The translations under genes and the position numbers were made by a program. From positions 62,001 through 126,000 of the forward strand of contig NZ_BAWM01000013.1 in the NCBI RefSeq assembly GCF_000759675.1: 64,000 bases of DNA, in the 5' to 3' direction. How positions within the stretch are numbered: position 1 is the stretch's first letter; every line of letters begins with the position of its first letter. This document shows, in pieces, positions 8,309 through 17,158 of this stretch. The notes below the pieces were generated by a model, which had not been told where the DNA came from, searched no databases, and saw only the letters and a program-made list of their open reading frames with translations. The stretch comes from Neobacillus niacini. Lineage in GTDB: Bacteria > Bacillota > Bacilli > Bacillales > Cytobacillaceae.

Positions 8309-8359
8309 TTAGGCTGCCTTCATTCCAAATTCTTTTGGTGTGAGGCAGCCTAATTTTTC
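8309..8359 (-). mobile_element. IS3-family transposase C-terminal fossil, also a hairpin
   Basis: The minus strand reads EKLGCLTPKEFGMKAA followed by TAA, matching the usual C-terminal end of IS3/IS150-group transposases, but an in-frame stop lies two codons upstream and no other part of the gene remains. The same bases form a strong hairpin (TTAGGCTGCCT at 8309-8319 with AGGCAGCCTAA at 8343-8353, then TTTTTC) that could end transcription of the plus-strand lipoprotein gene. The rest of 8180-8448 shows only a half-site GAGGCCACTGAAAAAG (8226-8241) resembling the inverted repeat at 25849. Confidence 0.5.
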
Positions 8360-8448
8360 TTAAACAAAGAATGTCAAATAATCAAATTAATGTTATAAAA
8401 ATTAAAAAACGAGCACCAAATATCCAATGCCCGTTCTAAACCCTATCC

Positions 8449-9384
8449 CTATGAAGCTGAAGAAAGCTGTAATAAATCAATTTGCTCCTTTACATTCTTC
8501 ACTAAAATCATATCTGTATGAACATAATTTGACCCGAATAGTTTATGTAAATCGGAGAGAGTTAATTGACTTCCATTTACTAGCTCATTTTTGCTATAGA
8601 TGTAAACTGAAAAATATTGTTGTAAAAACCGCATAAAGTCATTTAAATTCACTCCAGATTTTTCCATATACTCACTATTAAATTCAATAATACCTAAAGC
8701 AGAAGCACTTTTCTGAAATAGTTCTGTCATTCCTCTTAAAACAAATGCTTCATATCCCTCAACATCAACTTTAAATAAAATATTTTTGTTCGTAACATCC
8801 TCAGCGACTATCGAATCAATCGTTACAGAGCTAACCGTTGTTTGTTCAATCATATCGTGTGAAGGACGATAGGCTGCAGAAGATGTACCGGACCAATGTT
8901 TATCTACATAGAACGTTTTTTCTCCTACTTTATCTGCCGCAAAAACATTAAAGATCTTAATTTGCGCTTTATTTCGATGGACCTCTCTTGATTGATGAAT
9001 ATACTTTAACAAATCTCGATTCGCTTCGATTCCATAAATTTGTGTGTGGTTAGGATAATTTGTCGAGAAAATACATTCTCCATAGTTTACGCCTACATCG
9101 ATAACCAAATCTGGTGAATATTCATTCACAGCGTTAATCCAAAAGTTTGTTAAACGCTTCTGAGTCATCCCATTGCTGATTAACAATGCTCTACCACGAT
9201 TTTCTTCTGAATTGACAAAGATCGTATTGGAGGAAGGCAGCAAAATTTCATTTGGAATTTTACTTTTATTCAAAGTCTTGTATTTAAGAAATATTCCTAA
9301 ATCAATTAAAAACTTCCACGTCCTCGGATAATTTTCCCACATTTTTAATAAGAAAGTCTTTCCCGCAGATACTCTCGTGTTCAT
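8449..9384 (-). CDS. FkbM-family methyltransferase
   Basis: SAM-dependent methyltransferase fold. Motif I is DVGVNYGE with EANRDLL downstream, and the family signature KVDVEGYEAFVLRG follows; FkbM enzymes O-methylate sugars or natural products. The start is the ATG at 9384 behind a six-G ribosome site; an upstream in-frame ATG lacks one. About 312 aa, soluble. It stands alone with no glycosylation or polysaccharide genes beside it, so the substrate is unknown. Confidence 0.85.
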   Translation of the reverse strand: MNTRVSAGKTFLLKMWENYPRTWKFLIDLGIFLKYKTLNKSKIPNEILLPSSNTIFVNSEENRGRALLISNGMTQKRLTNFWINAVNEYSPDLVIDVGVNYGECIFSTNYPNHTQIYGIEANRDLLKYIHQSREVHRNKAQIKIFNVFAADKVGEKTFYVDKHWSGTSSAAYRPSHDMIEQTTVSSVTIDSIVAEDVTNKNILFKVDVEGYEAFVLRGMTELFQKSASALGIIEFNSEYMEKSGVNLNDFMRFLQQYFSVYIYSKNELVNGSQLTLSDLHKLFGSNYVHTDMILVKNVKEQIDLLQLSSAS

Positions 9385-9420
9385 TTTTTCCCCCCTGTAT
9401 ATGTAAATAACTACTTTCAT

Positions 9421-9762
9421 AAAATTTTCTGTTTACATTTAAAAACTCCTTCACAGTTAAGAAAGCTTAACAATAAATTTACAATTATATTTAAACCATA
9501 AATTTAGTCAACCTGAAGTCTTAGATGAAAATAAAGCGGAGGACGGTTAAGGGATATTCAGTTCAATTGTATAGTTACATTAATGAGATTTACTAAATGA
9601 AAAAGAGGAGAAGATTGATGGAAAAATATTAATTTTAGCGGAATTAGTTGAGGGTATTGCTCGTGTGCTCAAATCCATGGTCGCGAAATTGCTTGTATGT
9701 GTGAATCCAGTAATTTTGTAATTCTAAATAAGGATAATAAAGCTTTAAAACAGAGGTGAGTT
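9421..9762. other. Intergenic region with broken coding traces
   Basis: No intact gene is seen. Between 9620 and 9757 two short plus-strand stretches read like protein (LAELVEGIARVL, then in another frame HGREIACMCESSNFVILN up to a TGA at about 9757) but are out of frame with each other and lack a start, so a decayed gene just before the ABC transporter is possible. GAGGTGA precedes the permease ATG. Confidence 0.4.
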
Positions 9763-12069
9763 ATGTATTTCAGAATAATCCGTAATGACATTTTAAAGAG
9801 CAAAGCGATAACGCTGACAACAATGATATTTGTAGCTGCTGCCTCTATGCTTGTTTCGCTTGCGGCGATTCTCGTTGTAAATCTTTCTGGTGCGCTAGAT
9901 ACGCTTATGACACAGGCGAAAACTCCGCATTTTATGCAAATGCATTCCGGTGATATTGATACCGCACGACTTAAATCCTTTGCAGAGCAAAATAACAACG
10001 TCGAAGAATATCAGGTAGTTGAGTTTCTAGGAATGGACGGCACGCAGATTATTTTAGGCGATCATTCGCTCAGCGATAGTGTTCAGGATAATGGCTTCAG
10101 CATACAGAACGAAAAATTCGATTATCTTCTTGATCTTAACGGCAACATCATCAACGTATCCGACGGCGAACTATATGTTCCAATAACCTATATGAGGGAC
10201 AACACCGTTAGTGTCGGTGACAAGGCCGTAATAAACGGGAAGGAGTTTACCGTTTCGGGATTTCTCCGTGATTCGACCATGAATTCCTCGCTCTCCGCGT
10301 CAAAGCGATTTCTTGTAAGCAACAAAGATTTCGCGGAAATAAAAGAGCTTGGAAGTATCGAATATCTGATTGAGTTTAAATTAAAGGATTTCTCGGCGAT
10401 TGGCGAATTTGAAACAGCTTATGCTTCCGCAGGGCTTGAAGCGAATGGACCAACGGTTACCTATACGCTTTTCAAAACGATGAACGCCATTTCAGACGGG
10501 ATGTTGATTGCAGTAATTCTTCTTGTTTGCGCACTTGTCGTTGCGATAGCATTTATGAGCATACGTTTTACGCTCCTTGCGAAAATCGAAGACGACTACC
10601 GTGAAATTGGTGTTATGAAAGCAATAGGGCTTCGTCTTTCCGACATAAAGAAGATTTATCTTGCTAAATACGCTGGCATAGCGGCGGCAGGTAGTATTTT
10701 TGGGTTTATTTTTTCACTTATGTTCCAAGGCATGCTTCTTGAAAATATACGGCTTTATATGGGCGAAAGCGAAAATTCTTCTGTTGCCCTAGTTTTAGGA
10801 ATCATTGGCATACTGCTTGTATTTCTTGCAATTGTTACATATGTAAACTTCGTTTTAAAACGCTTTCAGAAAATATCTGCTGCGGAAGCTATACGCTTTG
10901 GTACTTCTCAGGAAAAGATAGCTGGCGCTAAGCGTTTTACCTTAATTAGAAACAGACTGTTTAGCACGAATATTTTTCTCGGAATCAAGGATGTTCTTGC
11001 AAGAAAAAGACTATACGCCACAATGCTTGTGGTCCTGGTGATTTCGGCATTTATCATGATTGTTCCGCAGAACCTGTACAACACGATTTCCTCAAAAAGC
11101 TTCATCCAATATATGGGGATTGGAAACTACGATCTGCGCATTCAGACCAATATATCTGACAAAACGAATGAAATTGTGAAGACGATTGACAGCGACAGTG
11201 CCGTTTCAAAGTATACTGTTCTGACAACAAAGACTTTCAAAGTAAAAACGAGTAACGGTTCAGAGGAAAATATAAAAGTTGAACTTGGTGATCATGCGGC
11301 ATTTCCTATTGAGTATTCTGAGGGACGAGCACCTGCCCGTGATGACGAAATCGCGCTTTCGGTTATAAACGCCGGTGAGATGAGCAAAAAGGTCGGTGAT
11401 TATCTTACGCTGGTGATTGAAGGGAAGGAGAAATATCTCACGGTAACCGGAATTTACTCCGATGTTACTAACGGCGGCAAAACCGCAAAGGCTGTATTCA
11501 CCGACAATTCGGCGAACGTCATGTGGACCATTATCTGTGTTGAACTTTCGGATAAATCTCTTATCGACAGCAGGGTTTCAGGATATTCGGACAAATTTGA
11601 TTTTGCAAAGACTTCAGACATTGATGAATATGTTTCTCAGACCCTAGGCTCGACAATAAATTCCGTCGAAATGGCCTCCTACACCGCAGTTGCCTTTGCG
11701 CTGGTTATTACGGTACTGGTTACACTGTTGTTCATGAAAATGCTTGTTGCAAAGGACAGATATTCCATTGCCGTAATGAAGGCGCTCGGGTTTACAAACT
11801 CGGATATTAAGGCGCAGTATGTTTCTCGTTCGGTTTTCGTGCTGATTGTCGGAATCATTCTCGGTACGCTTCTCGCGAACACTCTAGGGGAGGTCCTTGC
11901 GGGCGCGCTTATCTCTTCGTTTGGAGCGTCAAAGTTTAATTTTACGGTCAATCCGTTTAATGCGTATCTGCTTAGTCCGCTAATGATGATATTCACGGTA
12001 CTTATCGCAACTATGATTGGCACATCGAGCGCGGGAAAAATAAAAATTTCCGAAAATATAAAGGAGTAG
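9763..12069 (+). CDS. ABC exporter permease, two FtsX/MacB-type modules
   Basis: A 768-residue membrane protein. TM1 is near 16-40 and a large extracytoplasmic domain follows (to ~245). A first FtsX set of three helices spans ~247-365 (containing DDYREIGVMKAIGL), then a second TM/periplasmic unit (~425-650) and a final FtsX set of three helices (~655-765, containing KDRYSIAVMKALGF). This duplicated layout fits MacB/LolE-type mechanotransmission exporters. It pairs with the ATPase 14 nt downstream. Codon choice (many GCG, GGC, AAG, GAC) is visibly GC-richer than the flanks, which suggests horizontal acquisition. No substrate clue such as a two-component system or peptide gene is adjacent. Confidence 0.88.
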   Translation: MYFRIIRNDILKSKAITLTTMIFVAAASMLVSLAAILVVNLSGALDTLMTQAKTPHFMQMHSGDIDTARLKSFAEQNNNVEEYQVVEFLGMDGTQIILGDHSLSDSVQDNGFSIQNEKFDYLLDLNGNIINVSDGELYVPITYMRDNTVSVGDKAVINGKEFTVSGFLRDSTMNSSLSASKRFLVSNKDFAEIKELGSIEYLIEFKLKDFSAIGEFETAYASAGLEANGPTVTYTLFKTMNAISDGMLIAVILLVCALVVAIAFMSIRFTLLAKIEDDYREIGVMKAIGLRLSDIKKIYLAKYAGIAAAGSIFGFIFSLMFQGMLLENIRLYMGESENSSVALVLGIIGILLVFLAIVTYVNFVLKRFQKISAAEAIRFGTSQEKIAGAKRFTLIRNRLFSTNIFLGIKDVLARKRLYATMLVVLVISAFIMIVPQNLYNTISSKSFIQYMGIGNYDLRIQTNISDKTNEIVKTIDSDSAVSKYTVLTTKTFKVKTSNGSEENIKVELGDHAAFPIEYSEGRAPARDDEIALSVINAGEMSKKVGDYLTLVIEGKEKYLTVTGIYSDVTNGGKTAKAVFTDNSANVMWTIICVELSDKSLIDSRVSGYSDKFDFAKTSDIDEYVSQTLGSTINSVEMASYTAVAFALVITVLVTLLFMKMLVAKDRYSIAVMKALGFTNSDIKAQYVSRSVFVLIVGIILGTLLANTLGEVLAGALISSFGASKFNFTVNPFNAYLLSPLMMIFTVLIATMIGTSSAGKIKISENIKE

Positions 12070-12082
12070 GGGGAGTTGGCAT

Positions 12083-12841
12083 TTGAAGAAGATTATTATC
12101 GGTGATCATATAGTAAAAGCTTTCGGTGAGGGTGATGAACAGCGCAATGTTCTCGACGGAGTATCTGTTGAAATAAACGAGGGTGAGTTCGTTTCGGTTA
12201 TGGGATCTTCAGGATCCGGAAAATCGACGCTGATGTTTGCGCTGAGCGGAATGGACGGCTTTGACGGCGGAAAGGTTGTTTTTGACAGCAGGGATTTATC
12301 GGCGGTTGGGGAGAATGAACTTTCAGATATACGTAGAACAAAAATGGGATTTGTTTTTCAACAGCCGACTATGCTGAAAAATCTGAATATCCTCGACAAC
12401 ATTATTCTTCCGTCAATGCGCGGGAACAGAAAAAACGTCGTGAAAATTTCGGAGAAGGCAAGAGCGCTTATGAAAAGGGTAGGCATTGCGGAACTTGAAA
12501 AGCGCGACATTATACAGGTTTCGGGAGGTCAGCTTCAGCGTGCGGGAATCTGCCGAGCGCTTATGAACAGCCCAAAAATTATCTTCGGCGACGAGCCGAC
12601 GGGTTCGCTCAATTCAAAATCTGCGCAGGAGATTATGGACATATTTTCCGAAATTAACGCTGACGGTACTTCGGTTATGCTTGTAACTCATGACGCAAAG
12701 GTTGCGGCTCGGACGGAGCGAATAATGTTTATGCGTGATGGAAAAATTGTGAGCGAGTTGAAGCTTCCGAAGTTTGACGGAATGGATATGGATGGCAGAT
12801 TAGAGAAAGTAACGGTGAAAATGCTGGAAATAGGAATATGA
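12083..12841 (+). CDS. ABC transporter ATP-binding protein (MacB/LolD type)
   Basis: 252-residue ATPase with Walker A GSSGSGKST, Q loop FVFQQPTM, signature VSGGQLQRAGICRAL, Walker B IIFGDEPTGSL and switch His in LVTHD. It starts with TTG behind GGGGGAG. It is the partner of the upstream permease and shares its GC-rich codon use. Permease-first order is unusual for this class. Confidence 0.92.
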   Translation: MKKIIIGDHIVKAFGEGDEQRNVLDGVSVEINEGEFVSVMGSSGSGKSTLMFALSGMDGFDGGKVVFDSRDLSAVGENELSDIRRTKMGFVFQQPTMLKNLNILDNIILPSMRGNRKNVVKISEKARALMKRVGIAELEKRDIIQVSGGQLQRAGICRALMNSPKIIFGDEPTGSLNSKSAQEIMDIFSEINADGTSVMLVTHDAKVAARTERIMFMRDGKIVSELKLPKFDGMDMDGRLEKVTVKMLEIGI

Positions 12842-12904
12842 TTTGTTCTGATAGTGACATTAGTAAAAATCGTGAAAATTTCCCCTTGCTATTAACGAAT
12901 AAAT

Positions 12905-12990
12905 AAACTCGCCAATATTAAACTGCACCCCACATAATTAGATTGGTCTAAAAAATGTGGGGACAGTTCAATATTTTTGGCGAGTTTTGT
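12905..12990. mobile_element. Palindromic IS3-like terminal repeat fossil acting as terminator
   Basis: AAACTCGCC (12905-12913) pairs with GGCGAGTTT (12979-12987). Inside, AATATT pairs with AATATT, ACTG with CAGT, and CCCCACAT with ATGTGGGG. The core looks like the left and right ends of an IS3/IS150-type element joined with no gene between them, and the run TTTTG allows it to end the ABC operon. The identification is from resemblance only. Confidence 0.45.
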
Positions 12991-13027
12991 TTTACACCGC
13001 AAACTGATTAAATGCCAACATTATTTT

Positions 13028-13114
13028 TCAACATACTGAACAAATAATAATTAACAGGATGAATAGGACAACAATTAACTGAAATCCAATACCCACATCA
13101 AATTCATTACTCAC
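13028..13114 (-). CDS. YjcZ-like small membrane peptide (28 aa)
   Basis: GTG start with a clean GGAGG 8 nt upstream (13123-13127 on the opposite strand). The product is an acidic MSNEFDVG head followed by a single hydrophobic helix (GFQLIVVLFILLIIICSVC). The FxLIVVLFILLII core is characteristic of the YjcZ/YhdX family of tiny, sporulation-associated Bacillus peptides, although the usual Gly/Tyr-rich head is replaced. Rest of 12991-13360: nothing else supported. Confidence 0.7.
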   Translation of the reverse strand: MSNEFDVGIGFQLIVVLFILLIIICSVC

Positions 13115-13365
13115 AAGAGAAACCTCCTTTTTCTGGGAAGAATACATCTTATGACATTCGCCCAGGGATTGATACTAGGAATTTTTTTAATCCAATTTTA
13201 GCTCACCAATTTGGTTATTTAATTCAATAGCGGGGTATTGGATTTTATTGCGTCACATTTTATTGAAAGAGTAACAAAGGGAGCGGCCGATTGGGAGCCC
13301 ATTGAATGGGACAATCGATGAAATGGAAATTGGTTTTACTTTCTGGGGTCGTACCATTACAATCG

Positions 13366-13647
13366 CCAGACATTTAGCTTCCTCCACTCATGGTATCTTT
13401 TTGTATACTATGACACATTAATGTACCTACTTCTAAAAAGTATTCTTAGGGAATATTCTAACCATAGGAAGAAAAACCTAGTTCCAATTTTTAGTGGTTT
13501 GCTAACGGTCGTTATGGCTGGTGCCGTATTCACGCACATACAGGCTGGTCAAGTTTTGCAATTGCCATAACGCCATTCATTCTTCTTATATTAGCTGTCG
13601 TTTTGTTTTTCGGTCAGAGAAAAATCAGTATACCAAAAACAATTTAA
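13366..13647 (+). pseudogene. Frameshifted membrane protein, DoxX-like
   Basis: One frame is open to a TAA near 13570 and ends VVMAGAVFTHIQAGQ. A shift of frame at about 13557 then continues AIAITPFILLILAVV, LFFGQRKISIPKTI and a stop at 13647. Joined, the end reads as a normal DoxX-type C-terminus (two helices, THxxAG motif). The upstream half is of doubtful frame. It lies directly before an intact DoxX gene. Confidence 0.5.
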
Positions 13648-13663
13648 AAGGAGAGGTTGAATT

Positions 13664-14017
13664 ATGAATATCGCGTTATGGATTGTTCAAATTTTATTAG
13701 GGTTGATGTTTTTAATGGCAGGTACTACGAAAGCTTTTTCTTATGAGAAAGCGAAAGCTAGTATGCCATGGGTAAAAGATTCTTCAAAAGGCTTGGTTAC
13801 GTTTATCGGGGTAGCGGAATTGCTAGGAGGACTAGGATTAATTTTGCCGTATGCCTTAGGAATCGCACCTATCCTAACACCAATCGCGGCTATTGGACTT
13901 GGGGTAATCATGATTCTTGCTGCTGTGTTTCACGCTAAGCGGAAAGAAAATCAGGCAATTGGGATGAATATTATCTTATTAGCGCTAGCAATATTTGTGG
14001 CAATCGGACGTTGGTAG
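13664..14017 (+). CDS. DoxX family membrane protein
   Basis: 117 aa, four predicted helices, with the family's GLMFLMAGTTKAF opening and GVAELLGGLGLILP second helix. RBS AAAAGGAGAGG. Members are integral membrane proteins often near dioxygenase or thiol-redox genes; the biochemical role is unclear. Here it is followed 12 nt later by a decayed extradiol dioxygenase gene, a pairing that suggests a former operon. Confidence 0.85.
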   Translation: MNIALWIVQILLGLMFLMAGTTKAFSYEKAKASMPWVKDSSKGLVTFIGVAELLGGLGLILPYALGIAPILTPIAAIGLGVIMILAAVFHAKRKENQAIGMNIILLALAIFVAIGRW

Positions 14018-14029
14018 GAGGAGTGAATA

Positions 14030-14288
14030 TATATGATGCATTCATTATTTATAGAGCATGGTTCCCGAATTTGATAATTGGATCATTGATAAGGTACAAA
14101 AAGGGGACATAAATTCACTAGATTAGTATCTTCTGTTAGCTCCCCATGCCCGTTTAGCTGTACCAAGACCTGAACATTTTGTTCCTCTTTTTATTGCAAT
14201 GGGGAGTGGAGACGAATCGAAGACCCCGAAGGTGATTAATCAAACCTAAGATTTTGGAGCATTAAGTAATTTGTGTATAGAATTTTAA
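14030..14288 (+). pseudogene. Decayed DODA-type extradiol ring-opening dioxygenase
   Basis: Read in the frame ending at 14288, this gives FDNWIIDKV, then LAPHARLAVPRPEHFVPLF, IAMGSGDES and DFGALSNLCIEF: the C-terminal third of a class III 4,5-DOPA-type dioxygenase, including the conserved PRPEHF His region. It is broken by a TAG (before YLLLAPHA) and a TAA (where QTYDFG is expected), and the N-terminal two thirds are missing. Confidence 0.8.
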
Positions 14289-14305
14289 ACCAAGAAGATG
14301 AGTTT

Positions 14306-14347
14306 AGAGCGTTCCTGCAGTAATAAGGACGGCTCTTTTTTTATTTT
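14306..14347 (+). terminator. Intrinsic terminator
   Basis: AGAGC (14306-14310) with GCTCT (14332-14336), inner TCCT/AGGA, followed by a long T run. Confidence 0.7.
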
Positions 14348-14458
14348 TGGTTTTGATTCATTAAAATCAGTTTATTTGGTACAATTTCACCATTAATATT
14401 CCTTATTTCAGTTTATTTCTATAGGTAAAAATTTTATAAGAATAGGAGACATTTAAAA

Positions 14459-14752
14459 ATGACAACTTCTGCAAAAAATTTAAGAACTTGCCCCAAAGGT
14501 CACAAATATTATAAAAGTAGTGATTGTCCAACCTGTCCGACTTGTGAGAAAGAGAGCAAACCTGAAAATGGATTTCTTTCACTGCTCTCAGGACCAGCAA
14601 GAAGAGCATTAGAAAACAATGGAATCACTACTTTAAATGAGCTATCAAAATATAGTGAAAAGGAGATTTTAAAATTTCACGGGATGGGACCAGCTTCTTT
14701 ACCTAAACTTAGGTCAGCTTTAAAGGAAGAGGGATTATCTTTTAATAACTAA
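14459..14752 (+). CDS. Small protein: zinc ribbon plus RpoA-CTD-like HhH domain
   Basis: 97 aa. The N-terminal half has C11, H16 and the cluster CPTCPTC (a likely zinc knuckle). The C-terminal ~55 residues (GPARRALENNGI, TLNELSKYSE, HGMGPASLPKLRSAL) follow the helix-hairpin-helix pattern of the RNA polymerase alpha C-terminal domain, so binding to DNA or polymerase is plausible. RBS AGGAGA. It is monocistronic. Confidence 0.75.
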   Translation: MTTSAKNLRTCPKGHKYYKSSDCPTCPTCEKESKPENGFLSLLSGPARRALENNGITTLNELSKYSEKEILKFHGMGPASLPKLRSALKEEGLSFNN

Positions 14753-14826
14753 TGACCTGCAACTGTTGGCAGCAATAGGGAGAGTACGGAATGGAAAATA
14801 ACATGTTAGAGTTGGATTCAATGATA

Positions 14827-14856
14827 GCCCCCCAAGCAATCACTTTGGGGGGTTCT
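14827..14856. terminator. Bidirectional hairpin between convergent genes
   Basis: CCCCCCAA (14828-14835) and TTGGGGGG (14845-14852) pair perfectly between two converging genes; T tails are weak on both sides. Confidence 0.6.
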
Positions 14857-14872
14857 ACGTTAATTGAATGTA

Positions 14873-15385
14873 TTATACCTCTACTGGATTTTTAGGTCCG
14901 TTAAGATTCAATTGATAAAAAGCTAGGTCAAGCCAAGTATTGAATTTATAGCCTGCTTTTTTAATTGTTCCTGAATGAACAAAGCCAAAATTCTTATGCA
15001 TCGCAATACTTTTTTCATTTGCTGCATCAATCCCTGCAATTAACGTCATATATTCTCTCTCATTGGCAATTGCAATAATTTCTTTCAATAAAGATGTAGC
15101 AATCCCTTTTCTTCTATAACTACCATCTACATAAATAGAATGTTCAATCGAATATTTGTAAGCAGGCCACGGTCTAAAGGGACCGAAAGTGGCAAATCCA
15201 ACTACTTTATTATCTAACTCATATACGATTACAGGATAACCTTCCTCCATTTTTTGTTTATACCAAATCTCCCTCGTATCAAGGGTTTGGGCTTTATAGG
15301 TATATACAGCAGTAGTATTAAGGACGGCATCATTATATATGTCCAATATGTCCTGTAAATCTTTTTCCTGTGCTGATCTTATCAC
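14873..15385 (-). CDS. GNAT N-acetyltransferase, phosphinothricin/YwnH type
   Basis: ~170 aa, beginning IRSAQEKDLQDILDIYNDAV, with acetyl-CoA loop YRRKGIATSLL and the family's FGPFRPWPAYKYSIEHSIYV substrate segment. Relatives acetylate phosphinothricin, methionine sulfoximine or methionine sulfone. The start chosen is the GTG at 15385, 6 nt after AGGGGTG; a second GTG at 15394 lies inside that site. Confidence 0.88.
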   Translation of the reverse strand: MIRSAQEKDLQDILDIYNDAVLNTTAVYTYKAQTLDTREIWYKQKMEEGYPVIVYELDNKVVGFATFGPFRPWPAYKYSIEHSIYVDGSYRRKGIATSLLKEIIAIANEREYMTLIAGIDAANEKSIAMHKNFGFVHSGTIKKAGYKFNTWLDLAFYQLNLNGPKNPVEV

Positions 15386-15450
15386 GAAAGACACCCCTAA
15401 ATTATGAATATGGCCTTAATTATAACAGTGATAGCCATAAATATTAAGGA

Positions 15451-16419
15451 TTATATTTTAATGACTACTTTTCCTTGAGCGTGCCCTTGTTCAAAGTATC
15501 TGAACGCTTCGGGAACTTCACTCAACGTATACTGTCTATCAATGATAGGTTTTACTTTGCCAGCTTCAAGAAGTTCTTTCATAAAAACAAGATCATTTTG
15601 ATTGGGTCTTTGTAAGAAGGTACCCATTTTTTTACTCGAGGTCTTTGATATCCAAGCTCCCAATGTCATGGATTGGAACATTTGAGTCGCTGAACCTCCT
15701 ACGTGAACAAAAATGCCATTTGGTTTCAAGGAACGCTTATAATCTGAAAGGGGTTGGTGTCCGTTAACACCAAGAATCAAGTCATAAGTGTTCTTATTTT
15801 CGGTAAACTTTTCCTTTGTATAGTCAATCGCGTGATCTGCTCCAAGCGATTGCAAAATGTCTAAATTCCTCGTACTACACACTCCTGTTACCTCTGCACC
15901 AAGTGATTTGGCAATCTGTACGGCGAAAGTTCCTACACCACCAGATGCACCATTAATCAAAACCTTCTGTCCTGGTTGAAGCTTTCCTTTATCCCGCAGA
16001 CCCTGTAAGGCAGTGACTCCCGCCATCGGAACCGCAGCCGCTTCTTCAAAGGACAAATTGGCTGGTTTTAAGGCTAATGCATTTTCAGGAACTGCTACAT
16101 TCTCGGCATAAGCACCCCAGCCACTAACAGATAAATCACCGAACACTTCATCGCCAATGTGAAACTGGGTAACATCTTTGCCAATTGCCTCCACCGTACC
16201 AGATACGTCACCACCGGGTATGCAGTATTTTGGTTTTAAAAGCCCAAAAGCAAAGCGAACTAAGAACGGTTCTCCTCTTAAAAGAACCATGTTCCCATAA
16301 TTCACTGAAGCTGCTTTAACTTTTACCAATACTTGATTGTCCGTATGAATTGGACTTTCGACTTCTGTTACTTCAAGAACATCTGGCGGACCATATTTTT
16401 TATACACGATCGCTTTCAT
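15451..16419 (-). CDS. Quinone oxidoreductase-like MDR dehydrogenase
   Basis: 322-residue zinc-independent medium-chain reductase. It has N-terminal GroES-like fold elements (VKVKAASVNYGNMVLLRG, GGDVSGTVEAIG), the AAAVPMAGVTALQGL helix and nucleotide-binding GASGGVGTFAVQIAKSLGAEV. No zinc-ligand Cys cluster is present. It probably reduces quinones or enones with NADPH. RBS GGAGGGAGGG. It lies 65 nt downstream of nothing on its strand; the GNAT gene follows on the same strand. Confidence 0.88.
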   Translation of the reverse strand: MKAIVYKKYGPPDVLEVTEVESPIHTDNQVLVKVKAASVNYGNMVLLRGEPFLVRFAFGLLKPKYCIPGGDVSGTVEAIGKDVTQFHIGDEVFGDLSVSGWGAYAENVAVPENALALKPANLSFEEAAAVPMAGVTALQGLRDKGKLQPGQKVLINGASGGVGTFAVQIAKSLGAEVTGVCSTRNLDILQSLGADHAIDYTKEKFTENKNTYDLILGVNGHQPLSDYKRSLKPNGIFVHVGGSATQMFQSMTLGAWISKTSSKKMGTFLQRPNQNDLVFMKELLEAGKVKPIIDRQYTLSEVPEAFRYFEQGHAQGKVVIKI

Positions 16420-16696
16420 AATCGCCCTCCCTCCTATAATTAATGACGCCTAATTAAAGATATTCCAGTTAAAGGGAATCAATACTGGAGTCCATCTTTT
16501 TACCGATGAATTTTTAAGCATGTTATGGAAGGAAATCAAATTAAAGGGAAGGAATATCGCTTGAAAATGCACTGAATCAAAATTTAAATATGAATTACAC
16601 GTTTGTCTATACACTTTTGTGTTTTTAAACATATTATATTTCGGACAAACCTTAATTAATTTTTATTTTATTAACTTGAAAATAGGAGTGACCTCG

Positions 16697-17110
16697 ATGG
16701 GAAAAGATAGCAAAGCGAGTAAGGAGAGCAAGAAGAATAAGGCTGTAAATGTAACAAATGAAAACATTAAGGAAACCGAAGAAGGCGTGAATATCGAGAA
16801 CATAGAAGTAGTTAGCAGCCAAGGTAATCAAACTGAATTAACAGACACATTGAATAGAATCTATGTTGAGTTAAGGAGATTAAACAGAAATTTACAGAAA
16901 TTAGGGAGCACGAACAATTCAGTACTGCAAGATTCAACTTCTACAAATCAAATGGGCTCCGGCACTTTAATGCAACCAAATATGCTGCAACAATTACAGC
17001 TGTTTTTAGGTATGATGGGCAATAGTACTTTTGATTTTGATAAATTATTGGAGGTACTAACATTTGCACAAAGTATTGATAATGGAAAAAATAAAAAAGA
17101 AAAAAAATAA
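16697..17110 (+). CDS. Hypothetical soluble protein, 137 aa
   Basis: Not recognised. ATG at 16697 follows AGGAGTGA; the open frame to 16619 is AT-rich leader. The product starts and ends Lys-rich (GKDSKASKESKKNK, NGKNKKEKK), with an acidic middle, a short heptad-like helix (LNRIYVELRRLNRNLQKLG) and a Gln/Met-rich segment (PNMLQQLQLFLGMMG). There is no signal peptide. The composition suggests a small structural or spore-associated protein, which is inference. Confidence 0.65.
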   Translation: MGKDSKASKESKKNKAVNVTNENIKETEEGVNIENIEVVSSQGNQTELTDTLNRIYVELRRLNRNLQKLGSTNNSVLQDSTSTNQMGSGTLMQPNMLQQLQLFLGMMGNSTFDFDKLLEVLTFAQSIDNGKNKKEKK

Positions 17111-17120
17111 TAATAAAGTA

Positions 17121-17158
17121 AAAGGATAGGGGCTTAAAAATAATCCTCTATCCTTTTA
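17121..17158 (+). terminator. Intrinsic terminator
   Basis: AAAGGATAG (17121-17129) pairs with CTATCCTTT (17148-17156). Confidence 0.75.
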
